Assembly: GCA_945865705.1 (NCBI GenBank)
Contig: CAMBEY010000037.1
Span: forward strand, 1-15,270
DNA length: 15,270 nt
From: Candidatus Sulfopaludibacter sp. SbA3
Lineage (GTDB): Bacteria; Acidobacteriota; Terriglobia; 2-12-FULL-54-10
Direction of reading: 5' to 3'
The stretch's first letter is position 1. The number at the start of each line of letters is the position of its first letter. Position numbers and translations under genes: made by a program. This document shows, piece after piece, positions 7,701-14,782 of the stretch. The notes below the pieces were generated by a model, which worked only from the letters and a program-made list of their open reading frames with translations, had not been told where the DNA came from and searched no databases.

Positions 7701-8435
7701 TTATTCTTTGATGTCGGCGATCGACTCGCGCATCTTGATTATCGGAACATCCAGGTTGAAGTAGAGAGTAACCAGCCCCTCGCCAGGTTCCATAGCTTCA
7801 ACGCGGTCGTAGGTGTGACCGTCTTCGTCCATCAACTCCTGCCCCACCATCTTCAACGACAGTGCCTGCAGGATGATGGTCTCCTCCTCTTCGGAGATGA
7901 GCAGCATGGCGGTTGGCGCGGAGTTGCCATCACCTGACTCCACGATAGACTGAATGAGGTTGCGGGCGATGCTGCCGTGAATCGACGACTTGGCGCGATC
8001 ACCCAGTTCACGGTATGCCACGGAAGCCACCTGATGGCCGTAGATATCCACGTATCGGTCCTTCAAGATGGTCTCGGCCACCGCGGCCGCTTTTTTGAAA
8101 TCCTTTTCTGACAGGGCCGCAAACATGGACTTGCGGGCTTCCGGGTCGGCGTTGGGCTTGTATTGAGCCGATTCTGCATAGGCCAGTCGAAACTCCCGGT
8201 AGACCACCCCGGAGTCGTTCTCCTTCACTTTACGCAGAATGTCTTCATAGGATTCGCTGCTTGCACGCTGGATCTTTTGAGGGCGGGGAGCGGCAGGCTC
8301 CTGAGCAATTCCGCCGCTGGCCGAGGCCAGCCATAGCAGGAGCAGGACTTTCGCGCGGGACGCGCGGAAGGCGGAAATGGTGAGGGATTGAAGATGAAAG
8401 ATACCGCAAAACCCGGCAGAATGGACACCTTGCAT
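7701..8435 (-). CDS. Secreted DUF4919-like protein of unknown function
   Basis: A 244-residue leftward protein. ATG 8433-8435 has GGAGG (8445-8449 on the complement) with a 9-base spacer. It has a long basic N-region, then LLLLWLASASG (about 31-41) and AQEP, a probable signal peptide cleaved near residue 45. The mature part is mostly helical: a YREFRLAYAES segment (79-89), EKDFKKAAAVAETILKDRYVDIYGH-type repeats resembling one TPR-like unit (110-150), then SIVESGDGNSAPTAMLLIS (163-181). Near the end are GHTYD (206-210) and LYFNLDVPI (224-232). This order resembles DUF4919 proteins (recognised from memory, not searched). No catalytic motif is visible and I cannot assign a function. It is divergent from the permease and shares its upstream region. 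Confidence 0.8.
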   Translation of the reverse strand: MQGVHSAGFCGIFHLQSLTISAFRASRAKVLLLLWLASASGGIAQEPAAPRPQKIQRASSESYEDILRKVKENDSGVVYREFRLAYAESAQYKPNADPEARKSMFAALSEKDFKKAAAVAETILKDRYVDIYGHQVASVAYRELGDRAKSSIHGSIARNLIQSIVESGDGNSAPTAMLLISEEEETIILQALSLKMVGQELMDEDGHTYDRVEAMEPGEGLVTLYFNLDVPIIKMRESIADIKE

Positions 8436-8564
8436 AATTGCTTTCCTCCCGAATTCCCTGCGCTAAGCGCGGAATTTTCCAAGAACGGTTGCTAGTGAAA
8501 GTGTATCCCGTCTGGCCTCCTGATTTCATTCTCAAAGTGAAGCATCATGAACTCACCGGTCAGA

Positions 8565-8593
8565 TTGAGTTTTAATCTGTATGCTAATATTCT
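8565..8593 (+). promoter_or_regulatory. Possible sigma-70-type promoter for the permease gene
   Basis: TTGAGT (8565-8570) and TATTCT (8588-8593) are separated by 17 bases, each matching 4 of 6 consensus positions. They lie in the divergent region between the DUF4919-like gene and the permease. The -35 box sits inside a small dyad, CAGATT/AATCTG. This is pattern matching only, and acidobacterial promoters are not well calibrated. Confidence 0.3.
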
Positions 8594-8619
8594 GACAAGG
8601 CCTCGCCAAAAACTTACGT

Positions 8620-8634
8620 CGCGTGCAGCACGCG
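8620..8634. promoter_or_regulatory. Small dyad in the permease leader
   Basis: CGCGTGC-A-GCACGCG is a perfect 7-bp dyad around one base, followed by two copies of GGCATCA (8634-8640 and 8651-8657). It lies between the candidate promoter and the permease start. It could be a protein-binding site for regulation of the permease, or simply chance in GC-rich DNA. Confidence 0.25.
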
Positions 8635-8685
8635 GCATCAGGTAACATCAGGCATCAAGTGGATGCAGGAGAATGAGGAGAGCGC

Positions 8686-10188
8686 ATGGCCAGCGAGGCT
8701 TTCACGGAGAAGCCCCCAGCCGGGGAACCCGTCAAACTAGTGCGCGGCCTGGGCCTGATGGATTCGACCACGCTGGTGGTCGGCTCAATGATCGGCTCCG
8801 GAATATTCATCGTTACAGCGGACGTGGCGCGCCAGTTGCCCTCGCCCGGTTTGATGCTTACCACGTGGGTTGTCACTGCCATCATCACCATGATCGCCGC
8901 CATTTGTTATGGCGAGCTGGCTGCGGCCATGCCGCATTCAGGCGGCCAATATGTATTTTTGCGTGAAGGTTTCGGGCCGCTGACCGGATTTGTGTTTGGC
9001 TGGACGCTGTTCCTGGTAATTCAAACTGGGACAGTTGCGGCGGTAGCCATTGCCTTCGCCAAGTTTGCCGGCGTAATTTTACCAAGCATCTCGTCGGCCA
9101 GTTGGCTGTGGCACATCGGGACGTTTGGGCCTTATTCGATGGGTGCGCTCAGCATTGGCCCTTATGATGTCGGACTGAATACCCAAAATTTGCTCGCCAT
9201 TTTCTCTATCACCTTGCTGACAGCAGTGAACTGCTTCGGGATTCGGCTGGGGGCGGTGGTGCAGAACCTCTTCACCTTCACCAAGACCGGGGCTTTACTG
9301 ATACTCGCCTTGCTGGGGATCTTGATCGGCAGCAGCTCGGAGGTGCTACAGGCCAATTATGGCAATGGAAATTTCTGGGGAGATGCCGACTGGAGCTTGG
9401 CCACCCTAACTTTAATCGCCGTAGCCATGGTAGGGCCGGTGTTCGCGGCGGACGCTTGGTACTACATTACCTACACCGGCGAAGAGGTGAAAAACCCGCG
9501 GCGGAATCTCCCACTTTCATTGCTGCTGGGCACGGGAATTGTGTGCAGTATCTACATCCTGACGAACTTTGTCTATTTGCAAGTGCTGCCTCTGCAGGGT
9601 TCGCCCGACGGGCAGACTCTAATGGCGCGCGGCATTCAATACGCCGCCGAGGATCGTGTGGGCACCGCCGCCGCGCAAGTGATCTTCGGCTCCGCCGGAT
9701 TGTATCTGATGGCGGCGGCTATTATGATCTCCACTTTCGGCTGCAACAATGGATTGATCCTGGCGGGCGCGCGCGTGTTCTACGCCATGGGCCGCGACAA
9801 GCTGTTTTTTCAGTCTGCGGCGCGAGTGCATCCGAAATACAAGACGCCGGTCCATGCATTGGTCATTCAGGGAGTGTGGGCCTGTTTTCTCACCTTGAGC
9901 GGAACCTACGGACAGTTGCTCGACTACATCACGTTCGCCAGCCTCTTGTTTCTGGCGCTGACGCTGGCTGTGATGTTCACTTTGCGCCGCCGCGTAGGCT
10001 TTGAGCGGCCCGTCTCCGCCTGGGGATTCCCGTGGCTGCCGATCCTCTACTTCATCCTGGTGGGCTTCATTGAGATCAATCTGCTCATCTACAAGCCGCT
10101 TTACACCTGGCCGGGGTTGGTCATCGTGTTGCTGGGCATCCCGGTGTATTACCTGTGGCGAGGGCGGGGCGAGGGGCGGGGGAATTGA
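8686..10188 (+). CDS. APC-superfamily amino-acid permease
   Basis: A 500-residue inner-membrane protein with about 12 hydrophobic segments. GAGGAG (8675-8680) lies 5 bases before ATG 8686. The first helix carries GSMIGSGIF (33-41), the unwound substrate-binding helix of the APC fold. It is followed by PGLMLTTWVVTAIITMIAAICYGELAA-type TM2 and SGGQYVFLREGFGPLTGF. The later YTGEEVKNPRRNLPLS loop and GARVFYAMGRDKLFF are characteristic of amino-acid transporters of the APC family (LAT or APA type). It probably brings in an amino acid with a proton or by exchange. The substrate cannot be inferred. It is divergent from the DUF4919-like gene. Its stop codon (10186-10188) lies inside the operator-like palindrome of the toxin-antitoxin pair. 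Confidence 0.9.
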   Translation: MASEAFTEKPPAGEPVKLVRGLGLMDSTTLVVGSMIGSGIFIVTADVARQLPSPGLMLTTWVVTAIITMIAAICYGELAAAMPHSGGQYVFLREGFGPLTGFVFGWTLFLVIQTGTVAAVAIAFAKFAGVILPSISSASWLWHIGTFGPYSMGALSIGPYDVGLNTQNLLAIFSITLLTAVNCFGIRLGAVVQNLFTFTKTGALLILALLGILIGSSSEVLQANYGNGNFWGDADWSLATLTLIAVAMVGPVFAADAWYYITYTGEEVKNPRRNLPLSLLLGTGIVCSIYILTNFVYLQVLPLQGSPDGQTLMARGIQYAAEDRVGTAAAQVIFGSAGLYLMAAAIMISTFGCNNGLILAGARVFYAMGRDKLFFQSAARVHPKYKTPVHALVIQGVWACFLTLSGTYGQLLDYITFASLLFLALTLAVMFTLRRRVGFERPVSAWGFPWLPILYFILVGFIEINLLIYKPLYTWPGLVIVLLGIPVYYLWRGRGEGRGN

Positions 10189-10207
10189 CCATGGTCAATT
10201 GACCATG
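10183..10207. promoter_or_regulatory. Two interlocked 18-bp palindromes: probable operator of the toxin-antitoxin pair
   Basis: AATTGACCATGGTCAATT (10183-10200) is a perfect palindrome. CATGGTCAATTGACCATG (10190-10207) is a second one, offset by 7 bases. Together they give three alternating TTGACC/GGTCAA half-sites. They end 13 bases before the antitoxin ATG. Phd-type antitoxins commonly repress their own operon by binding such palindromes, so autoregulation is the likely role. TTGACC (10185-10190) may also serve as a -35 box, with a weak TACGGT (10209-10214) as -10. Confidence 0.7.
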
Positions 10208-10220
10208 CTACGGTTTACGT

Positions 10221-10559
10221 ATGGAGCAGATTGCCATCTCGAAGTTCAAGGCCACCTGCCTGGCGGTGCTGGAGCGTGTCCGCAAGACTGGCAAGCCGGT
10301 CAGCGTCACTCGTTTCGGGAAACCCGTGGCCGAGATCATCCCGCCTGCGGCATCCCCTCGCCCGAAAAGCTGGCTGGGTTCCATGGCCGGCACCTTGAAT
10401 ATTTTGGGCGATATAGTTTCTCCGGTCACGGACGGAGTGGATTGGGCAGCCTTGAATGATGAGACTACTATTGGATACGCACATCTGGATATGGAGCCTA
10501 AATCAGCCGGAAAAGCTCAGCCCAAGCGTCGTCGCAGCCCTCGAAAATTCCGACAATGA
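10221..10559 (+). CDS. Phd/YefM-family antitoxin
   Basis: A 112-residue protein at the expected antitoxin position directly before a PIN toxin. The N-terminal part MEQIAISKFKATCLAVLERV, then GKPVSVTRFGKPVAEIIP, is the Phd/YefM DNA-binding fold: beta strand, helix, then VTRxGKPVA strands. Residues 51-76 (WLGSMAGTLNILGDIVSPVT through DWAAL) match the region that wraps the toxin in related pairs. Family members usually end near this point (about 80 residues). Here the frame continues 34 residues into the toxin gene, ending in a basic tail (KRRRSPRKFRQ). No Shine-Dalgarno precedes ATG 10221; if the weak upstream promoter is real the mRNA could be leaderless. It should neutralise the toxin and repress the operon through the palindromes at 10183-10207. 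Confidence 0.85.
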   Translation: MEQIAISKFKATCLAVLERVRKTGKPVSVTRFGKPVAEIIPPAASPRPKSWLGSMAGTLNILGDIVSPVTDGVDWAALNDETTIGYAHLDMEPKSAGKAQPKRRRSPRKFRQ

Positions 10560-10854
10560 ATTCTGGCTCTCTCCGCTTAGCGTGTGGGAGATTCTGCTTT
10601 TGGTGGAACGAAAACGGCTCGGCGAAATTATTAGCGCAGAAGAATGGTTGGAAAGAACTCTGGCGATGGGAAATTGGAAAGAGGCTCCAGTCACTCACCG
10701 AGTGGCCAGAGAAGCTGGCCGGTTGCGACTTCAACAACGCGACCCCATTGATCGCCTGCTGGCCGCTACCGCGATTGTCTACGGCCTGACGCTGGTAACG
10801 GCGGATGAATATCTATTGGCAGCGCCGGGGCTAAAGACGCTCGCCAATCGCTAA
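10456..10854 (+). CDS. PIN-domain ribonuclease toxin, VapC-like
   Basis: A 132-residue PIN-domain protein, expected to be an RNase toxin held inactive by the preceding antitoxin. The acidic Mg2+-binding residues are all present: D7 in LLLDTHIWIW, E45 in SVWEI, D96/D99 in RDPIDRLLAATA and D117 in VTADEYLL. The DTHIWIW start and DPIDR motif place it in the VapC-like group that pairs with Phd-type antitoxins. It begins at ATG 10456 (or the adjacent ATG 10459), 104 bases inside the end of the antitoxin frame. With no independent ribosome site, translation is probably coupled. TGA directly precedes the ATG in the toxin frame. The RNA target cannot be predicted from the sequence. Confidence 0.9.
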   Translation: MMRLLLDTHIWIWSLNQPEKLSPSVVAALENSDNEFWLSPLSVWEILLLVERKRLGEIISAEEWLERTLAMGNWKEAPVTHRVAREAGRLRLQQRDPIDRLLAATAIVYGLTLVTADEYLLAAPGLKTLANR

Positions 10855-10882
10855 GATCGTCTGCATTGATCTCATATGAATA

Positions 10883-10903
10883 TCGCGCGCTGATGGCGCG
10901 CGA
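10883..10903. terminator. GC-rich hairpin between convergent genes
   Basis: TCGCGCGC (10883-10890) pairs with GCGCGCGA (10896-10903) around a 5-base loop. It lies between the toxin stop and the TAG stop of the leftward metallopeptidase. It is suitable as a shared transcription stop for both genes, but it lacks a T-tract on either side, so the call is weak. Confidence 0.35.
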
Positions 10904-11599
10904 CTAATCGTCGCGGCGGCCGCCGAGCAGTCCGGCGCGCATGAGGAAGTAGAGCAGCGTGAGCAGCGTACTGATGGCGGCGGCTACATAAGTCAACGCC
11001 GCCGCGTTCAACACCTTGTCGACGCCCGCGCGCTCCTGCGCCGTTACGATGCCGTACTCCACCACCAGCGCTTTGGCGCGGTTCGAGGCATTGAACTCCA
11101 CCGGCAGCGTTACCACTTGGAACAGCAGCACGGCGGAGAACAGCACCGCTCCAAACAACACGATGTTGGCGGAAGAGAACATCAGGCCCGCGGTCATCAC
11201 GATATAGCCAAGACTGGAACCGATGTTGGCCGTAGGCACCAGCACCGAGCGCAGCCACAGCGGCGCATAGGCGCGCGCATGTTGGATGGCGTGCCCGGCT
11301 TCGTGGGTGGCCACGCCCACGGACGCGATCGAGTCAGAGTCGTAGACCGGCTCGGAGAGAGCCAGCGTCTTGGTGAGAGGATTATAGTGGTCGGTGAGCA
11401 TGCCGTGGTGGCGGACAATCTTCACGTCCGTGATGCCCGCGCCGCGCAGCAACTCCGCTGCCGCCTGCGCGCCGCTCATGCCGCGCATCGTGCGCACCTT
11501 GGAATACTTGCCAAACGTCCGTTTCACCTGAAAGCTGGCCCACAGGGAGAGCAGCAATCCCGGCCCCACGAATAAGAAATACATTGGATCGAAGAACAT
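10904..11599 (-). CDS. YugP-type membrane zinc metallopeptidase
   Basis: A 231-residue leftward protein of the Zn_peptidase_2 (YugP-like) family. It starts at ATG 11597-11599 with GGAGG (11611-11615 on the complement), 11 bases upstream. MFFDPMYFLFVGPGLLLSLWA is the typical N-terminal membrane helix, followed by KYSKVRTMRGMSGAQAA. The zinc-binding HEAGH is at residues 99-103 (VATHEAGHAIQHA), and E168 in PVEFNASNRA is a likely third ligand. Two further hydrophobic stretches (about 126-165) and a C-terminal helix (about 197-222) make it integral to the membrane. The family is widespread but its substrates are poorly known. It is convergent with the toxin gene and divergent from nnr. Confidence 0.92.
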   Translation of the reverse strand: MFFDPMYFLFVGPGLLLSLWASFQVKRTFGKYSKVRTMRGMSGAQAAAELLRGAGITDVKIVRHHGMLTDHYNPLTKTLALSEPVYDSDSIASVGVATHEAGHAIQHARAYAPLWLRSVLVPTANIGSSLGYIVMTAGLMFSSANIVLFGAVLFSAVLLFQVVTLPVEFNASNRAKALVVEYGIVTAQERAGVDKVLNAAALTYVAAAISTLLTLLYFLMRAGLLGGRRDD

Positions 11600-11784
11600 T
11601 GCGTTATGAACCTCCGGTAAAGCCTCTAGCCACTATTCTAGCGCAGATTTCCTCTATACTAATTCTTGGTGCCCTAACTGCATTTTCGAAGCGCCAAGGT
11701 ATTGGATGACTGGACGGGCGAATGGTTGCCGGATGCTGATATGTTCCATGCGATTGCCGTTCGATAGCGCCATAAAAATCAGCT

Positions 11785-13383
11785 ATGCCCATTAAACTTT
11801 TGACCGCAAAGCAGATGAGCGAGGCCGACCGCGTCTCCATCGAACAGTTGGGCATTCCCGGGCGGGTGCTGATGGAGAATGCCGGCCGCGACGTGGTGGA
11901 GACGCTCGCTCGGCGCTTTCCGGCGCTCGGCCGCGAGCGGATCGGTGTTGTCTGCGGCAAGGGCAATAACGGTGGCGACGGTTTTGTCGTCGCGCGGCAT
12001 CTGCTGATGCGAGGGATTCGTCCGCGCGTGGTCCTGCTGGCTGATCCCACCGAGCTGCAAGGCGATGCACGTGCGAATTATGAGCTGCTGCTGAAGTGGG
12101 GATTGCAGCCGTTTGTGGCGCGCAACGAACTCGAATGGGCCGCCGCTCGCATTGAAATACTGCCTGTAACTCTACTGATTGACGCCCTTCTTGGCACAGG
12201 ACTTGACCGTCCCGTGGCTGGATTTTTTGCGAAGATAATCGCTGACATCACCACGACTCTGGCACACGCAAAGATAGTGGCGGTGGACATGCCCTCGGGC
12301 ATGCCTAGCGACACGGGCGCTCCGCTGGGGCCAGCCTTGAAAGCATGTTGCACTGTTACCTTTACTGCTCCGAAGCCCAGCCAGATTTTTCCGCCAAATT
12401 CTGAGAACGTGGGTGAATTGGTCATCGTTTCCATTGGGACTCCGCCATCCGCCTATAGCAAGGAAACTGCAAATTTCCTAAACCTGCTCTGCCCGGAAGA
12501 TGTAGCGCCATTTTTGGCACCACGGCCTGCCGACTCACACAAAGGCAGCTACGGACATGTGCTGGTAGTGGGAGGGTCCCGTGGCAAAAGCGGGGCCGCC
12601 GCCATGACTGGAATGGCTGGCTTGAGCGCCTTGCGTGCCGGAGCAGGCTTGGTAACGGTCGCCACCGCGCAAAGCGCTCAATCAGACGTAGCCGCCGCAT
12701 CTCCCGCGCTTATGACGGAGGCTCTTCCCGAGTCGAGCGAGGGTTCCATCTCGCCACAGGCGTTTGATCGAGGGCGATTCGCGGCGGTAGCGCGTGCCAA
12801 AGCAGTGATCGCCATTGGACCCGGCATATCCGCACATCCACAGACAGCCGAGTTTGTCCGTAAAGTCGTTCAAGAGTTTTCGTCCACGCCGATGGTCATC
12901 GACGCCGATGGATTGAACGCTTTTGCTGGCGCGCCGGAGTTGCTGGATGGGAAGGGCCGCACGCTGGTGCTGACTCCGCACCCCGGGGAGATGGCCCGGT
13001 TGACGGGCCTTAGCGTCAGTGAAATCCAATTGCGCCGCGTCGATGTGGCTCGCGATTTCGCCATGAAACATCATGTCTATCTCGTTCTCAAGGGATATCG
13101 CACGCTTATTGCCGAGCCTACCGGGCAAGTTTACGTGAACCCCACTGGAAATCCTGGGATGTCCACCGCAGGCACGGGCGACGTGTTGACGGGGATGATT
13201 GCCGCGTTGCTTGGGCAGCACCCCGATGTATCGGTGGAGAAAGTCGTGAGCGCGGCAGTCTACTGGCATGGCGCGGCAGGCGATGGCGCGGCAGCGCGCA
13301 AGGGCGAACTTTCGCTAATCGCTACGGACCTGATCGACGCTCTGCCGGAAGCGGCGGAGATGATTCGAGGGCAAATTGAGTAG
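11785..13383 (+). CDS. nnr: Bifunctional NAD(P)H-hydrate epimerase and ADP-dependent dehydratase
   Basis: A 532-residue metabolite-repair enzyme that restores NADH and NADPH from their damaged hydrated forms. The N-terminal YjeF_N epimerase domain (about 1-215) has LLTAKQMSEADR, MENAGRDV, the NGGDG loop (62-66) and LIDALLGTGL with D134. The C-terminal ribokinase-like dehydratase domain (about 240-530) has HKGSYGHVLVVGGS (252-265), GAGLVTV, VIDADGLNAF (371-380), LTPHPGEMARL (396-406) and the catalytic GTGD (463-466). Both halves look complete, as in E. coli YjeF (Nnr). ATG 11785 fits the family N-terminus but has no Shine-Dalgarno. The 185 bases upstream hold a TATACT at 11655-11660 without a good -35. 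It overlaps tsaE by 8 bases, the same gene order as E. coli yjeF-yjeE. Confidence 0.95.
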   Translation: MPIKLLTAKQMSEADRVSIEQLGIPGRVLMENAGRDVVETLARRFPALGRERIGVVCGKGNNGGDGFVVARHLLMRGIRPRVVLLADPTELQGDARANYELLLKWGLQPFVARNELEWAAARIEILPVTLLIDALLGTGLDRPVAGFFAKIIADITTTLAHAKIVAVDMPSGMPSDTGAPLGPALKACCTVTFTAPKPSQIFPPNSENVGELVIVSIGTPPSAYSKETANFLNLLCPEDVAPFLAPRPADSHKGSYGHVLVVGGSRGKSGAAAMTGMAGLSALRAGAGLVTVATAQSAQSDVAAASPALMTEALPESSEGSISPQAFDRGRFAAVARAKAVIAIGPGISAHPQTAEFVRKVVQEFSSTPMVIDADGLNAFAGAPELLDGKGRTLVLTPHPGEMARLTGLSVSEIQLRRVDVARDFAMKHHVYLVLKGYRTLIAEPTGQVYVNPTGNPGMSTAGTGDVLTGMIAALLGQHPDVSVEKVVSAAVYWHGAAGDGAAARKGELSLIATDLIDALPEAAEMIRGQIE

Positions 13384-13870
13384 CGCTCCAGAGCCGCTCG
13401 TCCAATATGTTACGCACTCGCCGGAGGAGACCATTGATCTGGGCCGGAAGATCGCGGGCCAGTTCAACCCTCCCGTGCTGGTTCTGCTGCTCGGGGATCT
13501 GGGAGCGGGGAAGACGACACTGACCAAGGGCATCGTCGAAGGGCTGGGTGCGGCGGCAATGGCCGATGTTACCAGCCCTACCTTCACTTTGATTCACGAA
13601 TATGGAATGGCGCGCAAATCGTCTCCGCGCGTATATCATATTGATCTGTACCGCATCGAGGATGCCCGCGACCTGATGACACTCGGGCTGGACGACCTGC
13701 TGGCCGAAAATGCCGTGGTGCTGATTGAATGGGGCGAGAAGCTAGGCTCGGCGATGAAGCGAACATTTCCCGGCAGCCGGACCGTGGAGATTCACATTTC
13801 CTCCATCAGCGACACTACGCGGCAATTCGAATTGCGCGAGGCATTGACTGAAGTATCCAATGGAAATTGA
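13376..13870 (+). CDS. tsaE: tRNA t6A37 biosynthesis ATPase TsaE
   Basis: A 164-residue P-loop protein that works with TsaB and TsaD to place threonylcarbamoyl-adenosine at tRNA position 37. Walker A is GDLGAGKTTLTKG (40-52, K46). SPTFTLIHEYG (67-77), YHIDLYRIED (87-96) and LIEWGEKL (116-123) are diagnostic of the family, and length is normal. TTG 13376 overlaps the end of nnr by 8 bases. A GAGG at 13367-13370 lies 5 bases before it, indicating translational coupling. The gene has a normal C-terminus and ends 54 bases before the next possible start (ATG 13925). Confidence 0.95.
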   Translation: MSSAPEPLVQYVTHSPEETIDLGRKIAGQFNPPVLVLLLGDLGAGKTTLTKGIVEGLGAAAMADVTSPTFTLIHEYGMARKSSPRVYHIDLYRIEDARDLMTLGLDDLLAENAVVLIEWGEKLGSAMKRTFPGSRTVEIHISSISDTTRQFELREALTEVSNGN

Positions 13871-13894
13871 TGCGGGTTATGCAGTATCCGTAGG

Positions 13895-13921
13895 CTCCGC
13901 AAGATAGTATGGTGTGCGGAG
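13895..13921 (+). promoter_or_regulatory. Hairpin covering the only Shine-Dalgarno upstream of the reductase gene
   Basis: CTCCGCA (13895-13901) pairs with TGCGGAG (13915-13921) around a 13-base loop. The 3' arm contains GGAG (13918-13921), which lies 3 bases before ATG 13925. If that ATG is used, the hairpin would hide its ribosome site. The relation to the reductase frame is unclear (see the reductase entry). Confidence 0.4.
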
Positions 13922-13973
13922 TTCATGAGTACGGCGAAGAAAAAACCAGACGAGGAGTTTGACGAAAACGACG

Positions 13974-14759
13974 ATGGAAAAGCAACTGTGGGCACTGATA
14001 CTGGGCAGTTCAAGCGGGTTCGGCGAGGCCACCGCGCTGGAGCTGGCGCGGCTGGGTTACAACATCTTCGGCGTGCACCTGGACCGGCGCGGGACTATGC
14101 CTCATGTCGAAGAAGTGATCAGCAAAATTAAAGGCTACGGGCGCGAGGCTATTTTCTTCAACATGAACGCCTCCGATGAGGAGAAGCGCAAAGAGGTGGT
14201 GGCGAAGATTCAGGAAGAGTTCGCCAAAAAGCCCGGCACGGTTCGTGTGCTAATGCATTCTTTGGCTTTCGGTTCGCTCCATCCGCTGGTGGGCAGCGAG
14301 ACGACGATAACTCGAGCACAGATGGACATGACCGCCGACGTGATGGGGCACAGCCTGGTCTATTGGGTGCAAGCGGTGGTGGGTGCCGGCGTGATGGAGG
14401 CAGGCGGTCGCATTTACGCGATGACCAGCTCCGGCGGCACAAGAGTCATGCCCTCCTATGGCGCGGTCTCCGCCGCCAAGGCGATTCTGGAATCGCACGT
14501 TCGCCAGCTTTCCATGGAGCTTGCGCCGCGCAAGATCACAGCGAACGCCATCCGTGCTGGAGTTACTGATACTCCTGCATTGCGCAAGATTCCCGGGAGC
14601 GATAAATTGATTTCCGACGCAGAGGCTCGTAATCCATACAAACGCCTGACTACTACGGAAGATATCGCCGCTGCAATCGGAGTGCTGGCATTACCCAACA
14701 CCTACTGGCTGACCGGAAATACTCTGGGTGTGGATGGCGGAGAAGATATCGTTGGCTGA
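13974..14759 (+). CDS. FabL/FabI-like short-chain reductase, possible enoyl-ACP reductase
   Basis: A 261-residue Rossmann-fold NAD(P)H-dependent reductase. The cofactor loop GSSSGFGEA (11-19) is the classical SDR GxxxGxG type. The active site reads SYGAVSAAK, so Tyr162 and Lys169 are six residues apart. That is the YX6K spacing of enoyl-ACP reductases (FabI and FabL), not the YxxxK of ordinary SDRs. HSLAFG (95-100) replaces the usual NNAG and recalls FabI HSIAFA. TPALRKIPG (200-208) and DGGEDIVG (254-261) close the fold. It may carry out the last step of fatty-acid elongation, matching the accBC genes, but other enone substrates are possible. The start is uncertain: ATG 13974 and TTG 13959 lack a usable ribosome site. 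ATG 13925 has one but is in another frame, reading MSTAKKKPDEEFDENDD. One extra A at 13978-13981 would explain this. Confidence 0.85.
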   Translation: MEKQLWALILGSSSGFGEATALELARLGYNIFGVHLDRRGTMPHVEEVISKIKGYGREAIFFNMNASDEEKRKEVVAKIQEEFAKKPGTVRVLMHSLAFGSLHPLVGSETTITRAQMDMTADVMGHSLVYWVQAVVGAGVMEAGGRIYAMTSSGGTRVMPSYGAVSAAKAILESHVRQLSMELAPRKITANAIRAGVTDTPALRKIPGSDKLISDAEARNPYKRLTTTEDIAAAIGVLALPNTYWLTGNTLGVDGGEDIVG

Positions 14760-14782
14760 TAGGGCGACGAAGAAAACCCCGG

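Noticed and set aside
10001..10459. 152-residue frame spanning the permease end and the antitoxin
   Set aside because: It is out of frame with two well-supported genes, starts inside the permease, and has composition typical of a shadow frame.
11604..12050. 148-residue frame antisense to the start of nnr
   Set aside because: It lies opposite the conserved YjeF_N domain and shows no protein motif or ribosome site.
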